Below, one piece after another: positions 10,484-20,821 of a stretch of DNA of 64,000 nucleotides (the first letter of the stretch is position 1; each line of letters begins with the position of its first letter). The notes under the pieces were generated by a model. It was given only the letters and a program-made list of their open reading frames with translations, was not told the origin of the DNA and made no database searches. A program made the translations under genes and the position numbers. The stretch is from NCBI GenBank assembly GCA_963210315.1, contig OY723258.1:434001-498000 (forward strand). Direction: 5' to 3'. Source of the stretch: Rhynchopus euleeides (lineage: Eukaryota; Euglenozoa; Diplonemea; Diplonemida; Diplonemidae).

Positions 10484-10650
10484 TCCTTCACTCGACCTGC
10501 AGGTTGTACAGTCCGAGCACTAGTGGTTGTTTGGGGCAGGTATCCTTTCGTACCGTTGACCCTGACACCTGAAGCGCGTACAATAGCAGTACGCCCTATC
10601 CTGGCATCCCGGTCTAACCCACCATCGAACAGGAGAATCTGTTGGCTGGT
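10484..10650 (-). rRNA. organellar-type LSU rRNA 3' domain fragment
   Basis: Read on the minus strand, four landmarks of the LSU rRNA 3' end occur in the right order. CTGTTCG (10632-10626) comes first. GGTTAGACCGGGATGCCAGG (10619-10600) resembles the animal mitochondrial GTTCAGACCGGAGTAATCCAGG region. TACGAAAGGATA (10552-10541) is the sarcin-ricin loop; the bacterial form is TACGAGAGGA and TACGAAAGGA is typical of mitochondria. CACTAGTGCTCGGACTGT (10525-10508) corresponds to E. coli CACTGGTGTTCGGGTTGT. GGGTCA and TGCCCC can pair around the sarcin-ricin loop as in helix 95. Upstream LSU domains are not seen, so this is a fragment, either a nuclear insertion of mitochondrial DNA or a fragmented-rRNA gene piece. 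The ends are approximate. Confidence 0.65.
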
Positions 10651-10878
10651 GTGATAGCGCCCAGAGACGTGTCATTTGTGTGAATATGTAGGAAAACGGT
10701 ACATCAGAGCCGATTCGCCCTTGCGAGAGAGAGTGTGATGGGGCGCGGGGGGGGTGTGGGGGGGTGGGGGTGGGTGGGAAGGCAAGAAGGTGTGGGGGGG
10801 TGGGGTGGGGTGGGGGGTGTTTGAAGACATCGGCTTGAAAAAGGAAATGATGAAAATATAAAGCCCGCCCCCCCCCCC

Positions 10879-11771
10879 CCTAGGCATAGCTTCCGATAAG
10901 AATCCGACCCCCAGACCCCTCCGACCCCCGACCCCCGACCCCCCCTTAGCAAAACTACCCCCCCCCTCCCAAAAAATCTCAGGGGTTTCCCGAGGAAACG
11001 CGGTTCCCCCCTCTCCTGCGTTGTTTGGGCTCCGTGCGGATCGTAGTGGGGTCACTTTGTTGGTGTAGGTGCCACAGAACACCTCTGAAATGCGGATGTG
11101 GTTCCTTGAGAAAAGGGGGGTCGGAACCTCGGGGGTCGGAATCCGACCCCCGACCCCCCATTTTTCGGGGGTCGGAGGGGGTCGGGGCTATATCCCGATC
11201 CCCCATTCTTGCGGGGGTCAGGATCCGGAAGATGGGGGGTCTGAAACTGTGGTCAAACTCGGGTCGGAATTTTCGCGTTTTTTCTCGGGGATCGTAGATG
11301 GGGGTCGGAAACTAGGGGTTGGAATATGGGGTGGTCCCCCCTCCCGACCCCCCACACGGGGTTTTCAAAACCCCGTTCTTTGGACTATTTGGAGTTTGTG
11401 CGGATCGTAGTGGGGTCATTTCGTGGGTCTTGGGACCAAGCTTCAACGACGAAACATGGTTCTGGTCCAGGTACTGTCATGGGAGGACGTGACTGGGAGG
11501 CACACCAGGCCACCCCCACCACCCACCCAGCGGGACCCTCCCGACCCCCTCCTCGGGTTTTTCAAAAACCCGTTCTTTTGAATATTTGGAGTTTGTGCGG
11601 ATCGCAGTGGGGTCATTTTTGACATGGGGTGCCTATTCACACCTCTTATTGGTGGTCCCCATCCAGGCCACATTCCTTAGGAAATAGTAAGGCGACCCCC
11701 TCCGACCCCCCCTCCCGACCCCCGACCCCTGCGACCCCCGACCCCCGCTTATCGGAAGCTATGCCCCTAGG
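10879..11771. mobile_element. foldback element A, CCTAGG-bounded
   Basis: The left end CCTAGGCATAGCTTCCGATAAG-type sequence is mirrored at the right end (CTTATCGGAAGCTATGC, then CCTAGG at 11766-11771). Subterminal DNA is packed with CCGACCC and GGGTCGG words in opposite orientations. The interior holds repeated blocks containing GTGCGGATCGTAGTGGGGTC (about 11030, 11398, 11595). A diverged relative of this block lies at about 55328-55500. No intact ORF. Confidence 0.75.
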
Positions 11772-12936
11772 GGGGGTCAAATGGGGGTGACAAACACGAT
11801 TTTTCAAAAAACCGGCGCAGAGGCCCCAAAGCCCCCGTAAACCCTCCAAACCCCCCCAGATCGGTCCGGAAACCCATCGAACCCCACTTTTCCACCATTC
11901 CGGGCACCTCAGGTGCCCGAATTGGGGTACCTAAATTTTGTGCCACCGTTTGGTACCGGACAGTGCCACTGTGTGGGAGGTTGGAAAAGAAAATGCCCCA
12001 ACACACCACATCTGAGGGTTGCAATGCATGTTGCTTGCCAACCACGTCATCCGGTGGGTGTCAGGCGCTATGTAGGTGGCATGAGCCAGGTCTTCGATGT
12101 GTTCTGGCTTGTATATGTACCTCCCTGCCTGCGGCACAGGCACTGCCTTTGTCCCCCACACCAGCCACAGAGAGCGTATTGTACTCGGTCCACGGTTGCT
12201 GATTCATTGTGATGCGTTGTATCCTCGAGTGAACGTCACACACTAGTGGCACCACCACCCGCCATCCGAGAGCTGTATTGACTTTGCGCCCTTCCGTTGC
12301 ATTCACCTCGCCACGCATATTGCACCGTTCAGTACCAGTGATCTTGGGCCAGGCAAAGTAGACCGCAGCAACTACCAATTCTGGCACAATGGGTACCACG
12401 ACAGCGCACTTCGTGTGTTCCCGGAATGTACAGCTCGTGTTGCAACAGTCGTTGTCAACACATCCCGGTTGTGGAGCACTGCTGCACAGGAATCACACGA
12501 CCATCTGGACTTGTTCCGTACCTACAGGCAGCCTCCCGGTGCATGGTGGCAGGGAGGTACATATACAAGCCAGAACTCATCGAAGACCTGGCTAATGCCA
12601 CCTACATAGCGCCTGACACCCACCGGATGACGTGGTTGGCAAGCAACATGCATTGCAACCCTCAGATGTGGTGTGTTGGGGCATTTTCTTTTCCAACCTC
12701 CCACACAGTGGCACTGTCCGGTACCAAACGGTGGCACAAAATTTAGGTACCCCAATTCGGGCACCTGAGGTGCCCGGAATGGTAGAAAAGTGGGGTTCGA
12801 TGGGTTTCCGGACCGATCTGGGGGGGTTTGGAGGGTTTACGGGGGCTTTGGGGCCTCTGCGCCGGTTTTTTGAAAAATCGTGTTTGTCCACGTAAAAGGG
12901 TGGCATTTGACCCCCCCTAACCCCCCCCCCCCTAGG
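11766..12936. mobile_element. foldback element B, about 400-bp terminal inverted repeats
   Basis: Left arm (about 11766-12170) and right arm (about 12535-12936) are near-perfect inverted copies. Shared blocks include GGGGTCAAATG, GACAAACACGATTTTTC, GGGCACCTCAGGTGCCC and GTGGCATGAGCCAGGTCTTC-like sequence. The middle 370 bp carries only broken frames; minus-strand NMRGEVNATEGRKVNTALGW looks protein-like but I cannot name it. The ends are CCTAGG sites shared with elements A and C. Confidence 0.8.
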
Positions 12937-13499
12937 GCTAAGTTGGCATGATACGCGTTTCAGAGCACATTTTTGGCGGGGGCGATACGTGATACGTATC
13001 CGATACGGCAACGGCGCTGATACGGCAGGCCCCTTTCTAGACACATATCCGGAGAAGGTGTTCAGTGATCTCGTGCCTGGTCAGACAGGTAGGGCAGCTG
13101 CCCCACCTATTTAATTTCAGTCCGAAACCTTGGTCGGGCAGGCCTGACCAGCCTGCCCTACCAGAATCTTATTTCTGATCTGCCCCCGCCCCCTGGGCCC
13201 CACTGGGGCCCAGGGAGCAGGGCCATTCCGAACTATTGACCCAATGACCCACCGAATTTGGTCAGGTGATTGGCATGTCATGGACGATATGTCAGCCCGG
13301 GAACATATGTTCACTACCGTGGCCTCCGGCGGCTGGGGGGCTCCGCCTCCCAGACCTCCTGAAAGGCGATCTGCTGGTTCCTGGGTATGGGGACCGAAAA
13401 CACTGACCCCATGCAGTGATACGCGAGACGCGAATCGTGATACGTGATACGTATCTGATACGCGATACGTATCACGTATCACGCCAACTTAGCCCTAGG
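12931..13499. mobile_element. foldback element C, GATACG-word termini
   Basis: The left end CCTAGGGCTAAGTTGGC and right end GCCAACTTAGCCCTAGG are inverted copies. Subterminal arrays of GATACG and CGTATC follow on both sides. Copy 2 of the dispersed hairpin repeat (13301-13360) lies inside. No ORF. Confidence 0.8.
13301..13360 (+). repeat. dispersed hairpin repeat, copy 2
   Basis: Same block as 6421-6482 (ATGTTCACTACCGTGGCCTC onward) with substitutions in the hairpin arm (GCCTCCCAG). It lies within element C. Confidence 0.85.
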
Positions 13500-15047
13500 G
13501 GGGGTCGAAAGGCCCGTTTTTGGGTCCCAAAGTGGTGCTTTTCGACATAGCAGCCGCGGCCCTCTATTTGACCTTCTGACCCCCCAGAACCCACCATACC
13601 CCGGTTTTTGGGCCCTAGGAGTCCGATTTTCGGGCTCACGAGCCCCGGAAAGTCGATTTTTGATGATGTCAAAATTTTGTCCCCTATACTGCACCTCAGG
13701 GTCATGGCACGTACGCCTGCCACGGGCAGATAGTAAACCACTATCACCCTGGGACGTCCTAGCGCACGCCATGCTGCAGCTGTGATTTTCTGATGCACCC
13801 GCTCATCCGCGCTACAAACAACGTCGTATCTCAATGATTTGGTCAGTGAGAGAAGATGGCAGCGAATACTGCCATCTGACACAGCCGTTGGGCGGCCTGC
13901 TGCACTGGAGGCAGAACTCGGAGCTGCCAGGAACAGGGAGGACGCCGTCATACCCGACAGTGATGCACTAGTGTTGATTCTCTCTTACAAGGCAGGTAAA
14001 CACCTTGACACTGCTGCTGTTATCTGAGAAACATTCCTCCTGTGGATGCAGACAGTCAAACGAGATGAAGAGCGCAGCGAGTACGCAGCTGCAGCACAAA
14101 GGTGCGCCCTATCTTAGCATAAGGGTCACTTCCGGGCGCTCAAGACCAGGGTCCTGTGGGACCCTGGTCTCAGAACAGTGTCTGGGTATTTATGCTGCAG
14201 TGCAGCACGCGCCTTATGGAACGACGAGTGCGCAGAACTGGCTAAAGAAGCTGCAAAGGATATGCTTGGGACAGTCAAGCGTCCTCCATATGATGAGACG
14301 AGGAAGGGGGTCAAGGAATCACACAATGTAACTCCCGCAACAACGATTCCACAGAAGAAGTGCGCGCTTCGAATGCACGTCCTGAATAATCAGAGTCATT
14401 GCTCCTGCACGCCTTGCTCAGCAAGCCATGAACAAGTCGTGAGGGTTGGTTCGCAAACCCCCCTCCCGACGGAGGAGACCTTTCAACTTACAAAGAGTTC
14501 GTTGGCCAGACCAGCATCTCGGTGTCGGAGCAGTGGCCAGTTGTGCCGCCTGTCCCTTGCAGCCAAGTTCCGCACAATGTGAAAGTTGATGACAGTTCCC
14601 GCTGTGCATCAGTAGGCATCTTTGCACGATCTGGCGGTGTATACAGAAGCAGAAACGGGAGGGAGATAGTGGCTGCCCGCGTTCGGCAGTTTGGTGCGAC
14701 GCTGGAGTGAGAAGAGGGTCAAAAGATGCGGTATTGGCACCTCTGGAGGTTCTTAATGACGCAGGGGAGGAAAGGGTGGAGGAGGTCGAGGAAGTGGGCG
14801 TGCACATGGACTGACGGTGTACTGGTGAACCTGTGCGTGACCCTGAGGTGCAGTATAGGGGACAAAATTTTGACATCATCGAAATTCGACTTTCCGGGGC
14901 TCGGGAGCCCGAAAATCGGACTCATTGGGCCCAAAAACCGGGGTATGGTGGGTTCTGGGGGGTCAGAAGGTCAAATAGAGGGCCGCGGCTGCTATGTCGA
15001 AAAGCACCACTTTGGGACAGGCTTTCGACCCGCCCTACCCCCCCCCC
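13494..15047. mobile_element. foldback element D, about 210-bp terminal inverted repeats
   Basis: Left arm 13494-13704 and right arm about 14837-15047 are inverted copies (GGGGTCGAAAG, AAGTGGTGCTTTTCGACATA, CAAAATTTTG, CTGCACCTCAGGGTCA). The left end is the CCTAGG shared with element C; the right end has decayed to CCCTACCC. The 1.1-kb interior has weak plus-strand RNase H-like remnants: ALEAEL...PDSDALVLIL at about 13905-13985 and NDECAELAKEAAKD at about 14222-14262, in broken frames. Confidence 0.75.
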
Positions 15048-18000
15048 CCTGCATCAACCCCCCCCTCCTATTGATAATGCGACATCCCTGCTCACCGCCA
15101 TCGAACACCGGACAATGCCCTTTCACTTGCAGAGAAGTGGCAACGCTTTCCAATCGAAAATAATGGGCACTTGACAATTTTTTTGGACAATCTCTGGGTT
15201 GCACCAACGACTCATTTTTTGTAGTTTCGGGATAGCAGACTGGCACGCAGTGTGCCCCTCGAGGCCAGAAGCCAGAACGTGAGAACCAAGACTTCTATCT
15301 CTGCGACTCCGCATCGACAAAGGTCGAATCATGTGAAACGGATCTAAAGGCGAGTCTGGAACGGGGTCGACAACTGGTGTGTCTGTACTCTTCAGCCCTG
15401 ATTGATTACACCAAATGCCCCCAGCCCGACAGCTGAGAAACACAGCCTCTTTCTGTTTTGCGCTTTCTGTTTCAGCCGGAACATCAGCAAAAAGAACAGA
15501 AACGCCTCCTTGGTCCACAACCCCAGCCCCTCGGAGCTGTGGGCTACGGAGAGGTGGGATTCAGCCTTTATGGAACTCGAGGACGACCTCCCCATTCCCC
15601 TACGGTTGCTTCGGAGAGGCACAATTGCAGTGCAGCACAGTGAATCCACCAGCCCAGAAATGCAGGGCTGTGTGAACCACCGAATCTCGCCTTGCATCGG
15701 CCATTTTTTTTCCTTGGCCCCGATTTACACAGAGAGAGTGAGAGAGAGAGAGAAAGCAACACAGATCACACAAATCACAAAAATACCCGGCATACAATAT
15801 CAGCTTTTCCTTTGTTTTGCGGTACCTCACCAGGAACCATAAAAATGTAGACGCACACACAAAACTAAAATAGGGTGTAGGGGTGGTCACAGACGGCGGG
15901 GGTGGGGTGAAGAATTGGTCTTCTGGCACGGCACCCCATCGGTTTTTTTTCCCCGGGTATGGTATATGCGTGTGTGTTCTGTACACCACCCAACACCCGC
16001 TATCGCCACCACCACCCACCCACCCACCCGCCGCAATCCTCAAAGCCACGATTTTCGGCATCTCCGCCCTCCCCCCAGCCTTGCTCCCCCTTGCAGGCTA
16101 AGCACGGCGGGTGGTTGAGAAAAGGATGCCCGAGAATCGCCAGGCCTGGCGGAAGCAAAATCTCAGCAGGAGTAGCGGGGGGAAGGCGGTGTGGTGGTTC
16201 CTGCATTTGCGGGGGGGGGGGGGGGGGGAAGAAAAGGGGTGCCTCGGTTGTCGGCCAACAGACGCTTATTTTTCTTCTTCTTCTTCTTCTTCTTCTCCTT
16301 CCATTCTTCATAGTTTTTTTTTCCTCCAAACTTATTTGATTTTGCTTTTGCACGAACTCGAACGGGGCTGCGCACGCACTCAAGGGGATGGGTTTTGGAG
16401 TTAGGGAATTGCCCTTTTTTGAGTGGGGTGAGGAGACGGGAGCGGTGGGGTTTTGAGAGACAGCAATGAGGGATAAGCGACAGAAGAGATGGCAAGAGAG
16501 AGAGGGGGGGAGATGTGAAGTGAGAAGGGGGCTGGTCACCATGACAGTTTGGACCTGCCACGACGCAGAGGGGGGTGGGGGGGCGCAAGAAGGGGCAATC
16601 GAAGGGAAAAAAATGCACTCTCTCTCCCCTCGCGTTCTCTTCACTGCTGGAGGGACAGTGAAGAATTTGGAAGAATAGGTTCCGAAAAAAGAACACGAGA
16701 TCTAGCAGCGCATCCCTGCAATTGCCCCCCCCCCAATTCCCCAACCCCACCCCTCCCCACCCCACCCGGGAAGGAGAGCTGTTTTAACCCAGTTTCCCCC
16801 CCCCTCTCACTCGCCCTGTCCCGCATCATATCAGGCGCGGCGTGGGTTTGTCGTCGGCAGCGTCGACAGACCATTCCCCAGCTGTTTCTTCAAACCCCCC
16901 AAAACCACTGATCCCCCGCCGTCCACACCACGCTGCTGATGATGGTATATAAATTCCCTTTGTTTTTTTTGGGGGGGAGGGGGGGGGGGGGCGGTTTGCC
17001 AAAATAAACCAGACAAATGAATCGCCCAACTGAATCGTGCTAGCTAAACTCCGGAAAGAAGTGTCTTTTTTCGTTGAACGCAGCCAAATATAAGGCCTAA
17101 CCTGTTTTGGCGCACGGGTGTGATGACAAAAGGGAAAAGTGCTAGCACGAACATGATGTTGGTCTTCTGGTTATGTCTGGTTTCTTAGAACACTTAACGT
17201 GTATGCAAGAAAAAAAAATGACCCAAAAAAATGACAACAGAACGACCCCACTCCCTCTTCCCCCCCCCCTCCACCACCACACACCTCTGAATTGACTGTT
17301 CGAGAGCATGAGATGCTCAATTTCATTTGTCCATCCGTTCTCCCCCCCCACCCCACCCTACCCCACCCACCCCCCCCCCCAAGGGGCAGAACAGTCGGAG
17401 CTGCTGATTCAATCCGTGAAAGGGGTGCGAGAGGGGCGTGAAGGTAGGGAGGAGGGGGGGGGGGGAGGTAGATGACGGGTCGCCCATCTCCCTTCTCCCC
17501 CCCCCCCTCTCCCGCACGCTGCCTCCCACCCCCCACCCCCCTCGCTTCTTGATTATACCCGGCACCTCGCTGAATGAACTGGGATCCCAGACACACCATC
17601 ATGATCGAAGAGCACGCATGATTTTGATCGGGAATCTGCCTTGCTTGTAATCTACCACCTGTCCTGCTGACAAAATCAAGGGTCAGGTGGTTTTCGCAGG
17701 CCAGTCCAATCTGTGACGCACTTAATTGTCCGAGGCGGGAGGGGGTGCGGAGGGGGGGTAAGGGGGAGAGAAGAGAACAGGAGGCGTGGGAGAAAAAGGG
17801 GTTATTTTTCAAAAATGAATAACGGCATCGGGTGGAGGTGGGGTGGGTGTGGTCTGGGGTGGTGTGGGGGGCGTGGGGGCAAAACATAAGGAACGAGGGA
17901 AGGAAACCTCGGCGAACTCACGCACCGCACGCACAAAAAATCAGCTTTTGTATCCGGCGACATATCATCTCCGCCCTACCCCCCCCCCCTCCCCTCCCCT

Positions 18001-19999
18001 GGCAATTTTTCCCGGGGTCACCCCGATTTGGCGCGAGTCGGCACGACAAAAAACAATTTATCACTCACGCGTGAATCTTTATTTGCAGCAGAGGAGGAAC
18101 GCACAGAGGCCATCCATCCCCACTCGTCTTGACGGAATCCCGCTGGGTGGCACCTTCTTTGGGGCATCGATACCACCTTGTCTGATATGTGGGCCGAACA
18201 GGGCGGTGTACGGACACACCTTTTGTATCACGGCAGTGGCCTTTCGGTTGTGGCAAAACTGTATCGAGTATGACACGCTATTGCAAGGCTCACAGTGCTG
18301 CACGTAAAGCTTGTGACTCCTCCACTCCCCTCCCCTCCCCTACAACCATCCCGCAGCCCCACGGCAAAGCGAGCACTGCCAGGGGTGGGGCACGATGGAG
18401 GGGGGCGGGGGGTGAGAGACCTACACACACACGCCGGTGCACACCCCTTTCGGATTTTTTCCGGGAAAAAAAACAAAACAAGCAGATCGCCAACACCCAG
18501 CCACGCGCCTCCTCCCCTTCGGCCCTCTATTACCAACCGCAGCGGTGGCGGTGGCGGTTCACCCACGATGGCTTGCCCACCCATCCCCCCCACCCCACCC
18601 CATTGGATTCGCTCAAGTTAAAAAAAAAACCCCCCCGCCACATATTTGACAGCGTTGCATTGTTTTTGTTTGCCTGTCGCCACCACAAATCGAGGCAGGG
18701 GTGGTGTTTGTTTGTTCTTATTCTTTGCGAGTCGGGGGAAAATGGATGCCAGCACCCCCCACCCCGCTCTCTCTCCCATTTTTTTCTGCGGGGGTGGGGG
18801 GGGGGGGGGGGGTGGGGGCGCTTCACCGGATTACAGCTGACACATAAAAAGGGAGGGGGGGTGGGGGGAGTCCCAAGCCTGCAGTGCCCTGCACCTCTCC
18901 TCTCCCCCTCCCCTCCCCCCCCCCCCCCTGCATGCTCAGCTGCTTCCGCGCGGGCTATCGGTTTACAAAAAGGAGAAAGAGAGAATGGTGGGTGTGGGGG
19001 GGGGGGGGGGGATGAGGAGATAAAAGGCTATAATCATATAGGGGATAACACTCGTGGTTCTTTAATTGTCGGGGGGGGGGGGGGGGGGAGGGGGGGGCAG
19101 TGAAGTAGAAGATAAAATGGAAGCACAGAGTAAACCTCCCTTCTCTCAATATGCAGGTTGTGTGGGTGGGTGGGAGGTAGGGGTGTGTATGGTGTGACGG
19201 TTTTGCTTTCTGATGTTGGGCCCGGTGTTGTGTTGAGACCCGGGGGGGGAGGGGGTGGGGGGAGGGGGGGGAATTCTGTCATCTCAAAACCTACCACAAA
19301 CACACATATTTTTTTAGCGAAACGGCCAGAATATGCCGGCCGAAATGAAGGATGCCACATCCTGCATTTTGTTCTTTATTTTGACTTGCTGTTGGAGCTG
19401 TGCAGCCTCAATCGAGACTCCCCTGCCGCCCCGCCGTCTCATAAACGTTATTTATATTTTGTTCGTTCGACTTTTTTTTGTTGTCATATCAAACATTTTC
19501 CGGCCACAACAAGACCCACCCACGCTTTATACCCATTTCCAGTGATACAATCTTCTGGGGGGAGGGGGACGAACCGGCGAGATTTCTTTCCAAAAAAAAA
19601 TAGGAGTGGGGGGGGATCCCGAATCATCGCCATGACAAACTAAGCAATTCCACCTCTCTCTCTCTCTCTCGCTCTGTCTCTGTTCACATCACAATGGTCA
19701 CACTCACTCAGAACATCTTTCTCTAGCTTTCACAAATCTGCTGGAAAAGGAGCTGCCCTTGCATGGGCACGATCCCTTGTGCCACCCAACCGACTAAACG
19801 CAGCTCCGCCGAGGATGTACCACGCCCCCCCCCCATCCCCTCCCCTGCGCTGCGGCGGGTGGGCACGGAACTAGCCCCTTTTTTGCTTTATTCGCAGCAT
19901 CTGCTACTTGCCCCCGTCTTACCCCCCCTGTGGGATTTGCTGGGTGGGGTGCCACCCCGGCGCAACCCAACCACAGCCCCACCCCCCGACACAGCTGCC
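15048..19999. other. G/C-run-rich non-coding region
   Basis: Nearly 5 kb without a supportable gene. Poly-G tracts of 10-20 bases alternate with C-rich and TC-rich stretches, especially 15880-19630, including (TTC)n at 16266-16294 and (TC)n at 19650-19680. Mixed-sequence islands (17030-17260, 17565-17740, 18060-18310) show no known motif. The minus-strand frame at 18079-18303 (CHNRKATAVIQKVCPYTALF) looks faintly protein-like but is unassignable. Confidence 0.55.
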
Positions 20000-20821
20000 T
20001 CACGGCGCCATGCCGTAGGGCGCAGTTGCGATGAAGGAGACGAGGTATTGGAGCATCATGGGGAAGTTCTGGCCAAACTTTTTCCGGAAAACCTTCACGA
20101 GCGCCAGAGCCTCCTTCTTCCGGATGCCGAACAGGCGCCTCTCGTGCGCCAGGAGGTCGCGGATGTGGTCGTCCAGCGGGTGGTCCCACGAAGAGTCGCC
20201 GTTCGCAAAGTTGAAGAAGTAGATCTCATCCGAGTCTGTCTTGCACGACCTCCACGGGGAGAGCACAGGGGCCTGGAGCCCTTCGCGGCTGATCCACGCG
20301 AGCGGGCCGTCCGCCTGCACGTCCATCCCAATCCACTGCGCGTAGTCACGCAGCTCGAGAGATGTCGGCTCGTATTTTGTTTCAAGCTTGTCATCCAGCA
20401 CAATCGAGCGGCTGCCGTCTGTCCAGGGGTAGACACTGCCTGGGCTGGGGATAATGACACCGTTGATGTCGCCGAGGTCGAAGCGCTTGTCAGACACGGT
20501 GTGCATGTAGGGGCACTTCTCGCAGCGCTTGCACAGCCCGTAGTAGAAGGCACGGCAGAGGGGGGGGAGGACGCCCTGCGCTGCGGCACGCAGGTTTGCC
20601 TCCAGCTGGTCCGCCCAGCTTGCTTCCCGCTCCTCCTGTGTCAGCTGTGCATCCGCTGCGATCGCCACGTCCTGCATGCACAGCCCCTCCCTGACCTGCT
20701 CGTCCTGCCGTGTCGCGACAGTGAGTGTCGGAGCGGTGTGCCCAGCACTGTGCCCGCTGGACGACATATCCCGAGCACCACCACAGGGCACCTTCCCGAA
20801 AGAAACAGGTGATGCAGCCAT
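20000..20821 (-). CDS. CEP164-like WW-domain protein with CCCH zinc finger
   Basis: 273 residues from the ATG at 20821. That ATG is chosen because CTCCTTCCATTTCCCACACAG, a strong 3' splice-acceptor-like signal, lies just upstream; the frame stays open further but becomes Pro/Thr repeats. Residues 89-107 form a CCCH finger (C89-X7-C97-X5-C103-X3-H107), an RNA- or protein-binding module. Residues about 148-230 match the N-terminal region of centriolar distal-appendage protein CEP164: YEPTSLELRDYAQWIGMD, LAWISREGLQAP, then a WW domain W190...YFFNFANG...W212DHP followed by LLAHER. In CEP164 this region recruits the ciliogenesis kinase TTBK2. The long CEP164 coiled coil is absent, and the CCCH finger is not part of the animal protein as I know it. 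Likely basal-body or cilium-associated. Confidence 0.75.
   Translation of the reverse strand: MAASPVSFGKVPCGGARDMSSSGHSAGHTAPTLTVATRQDEQVREGLCMQDVAIAADAQLTQEEREASWADQLEANLRAAAQGVLPPLCRAFYYGLCKRCEKCPYMHTVSDKRFDLGDINGVIIPSPGSVYPWTDGSRSIVLDDKLETKYEPTSLELRDYAQWIGMDVQADGPLAWISREGLQAPVLSPWRSCKTDSDEIYFFNFANGDSSWDHPLDDHIRDLLAHERRLFGIRKKEALALVKVFRKKFGQNFPMMLQYLVSFIATAPYGMAP

Noticed and set aside
18079-18303. Small minus-strand ORF with Cys residues
   Set aside because: Looks faintly protein-like but no family, no start context and only 74 codons; not supported as a gene.
19763-20812. Plus-strand frame of 349 codons
   Set aside because: Antisense of the CEP164-like gene.
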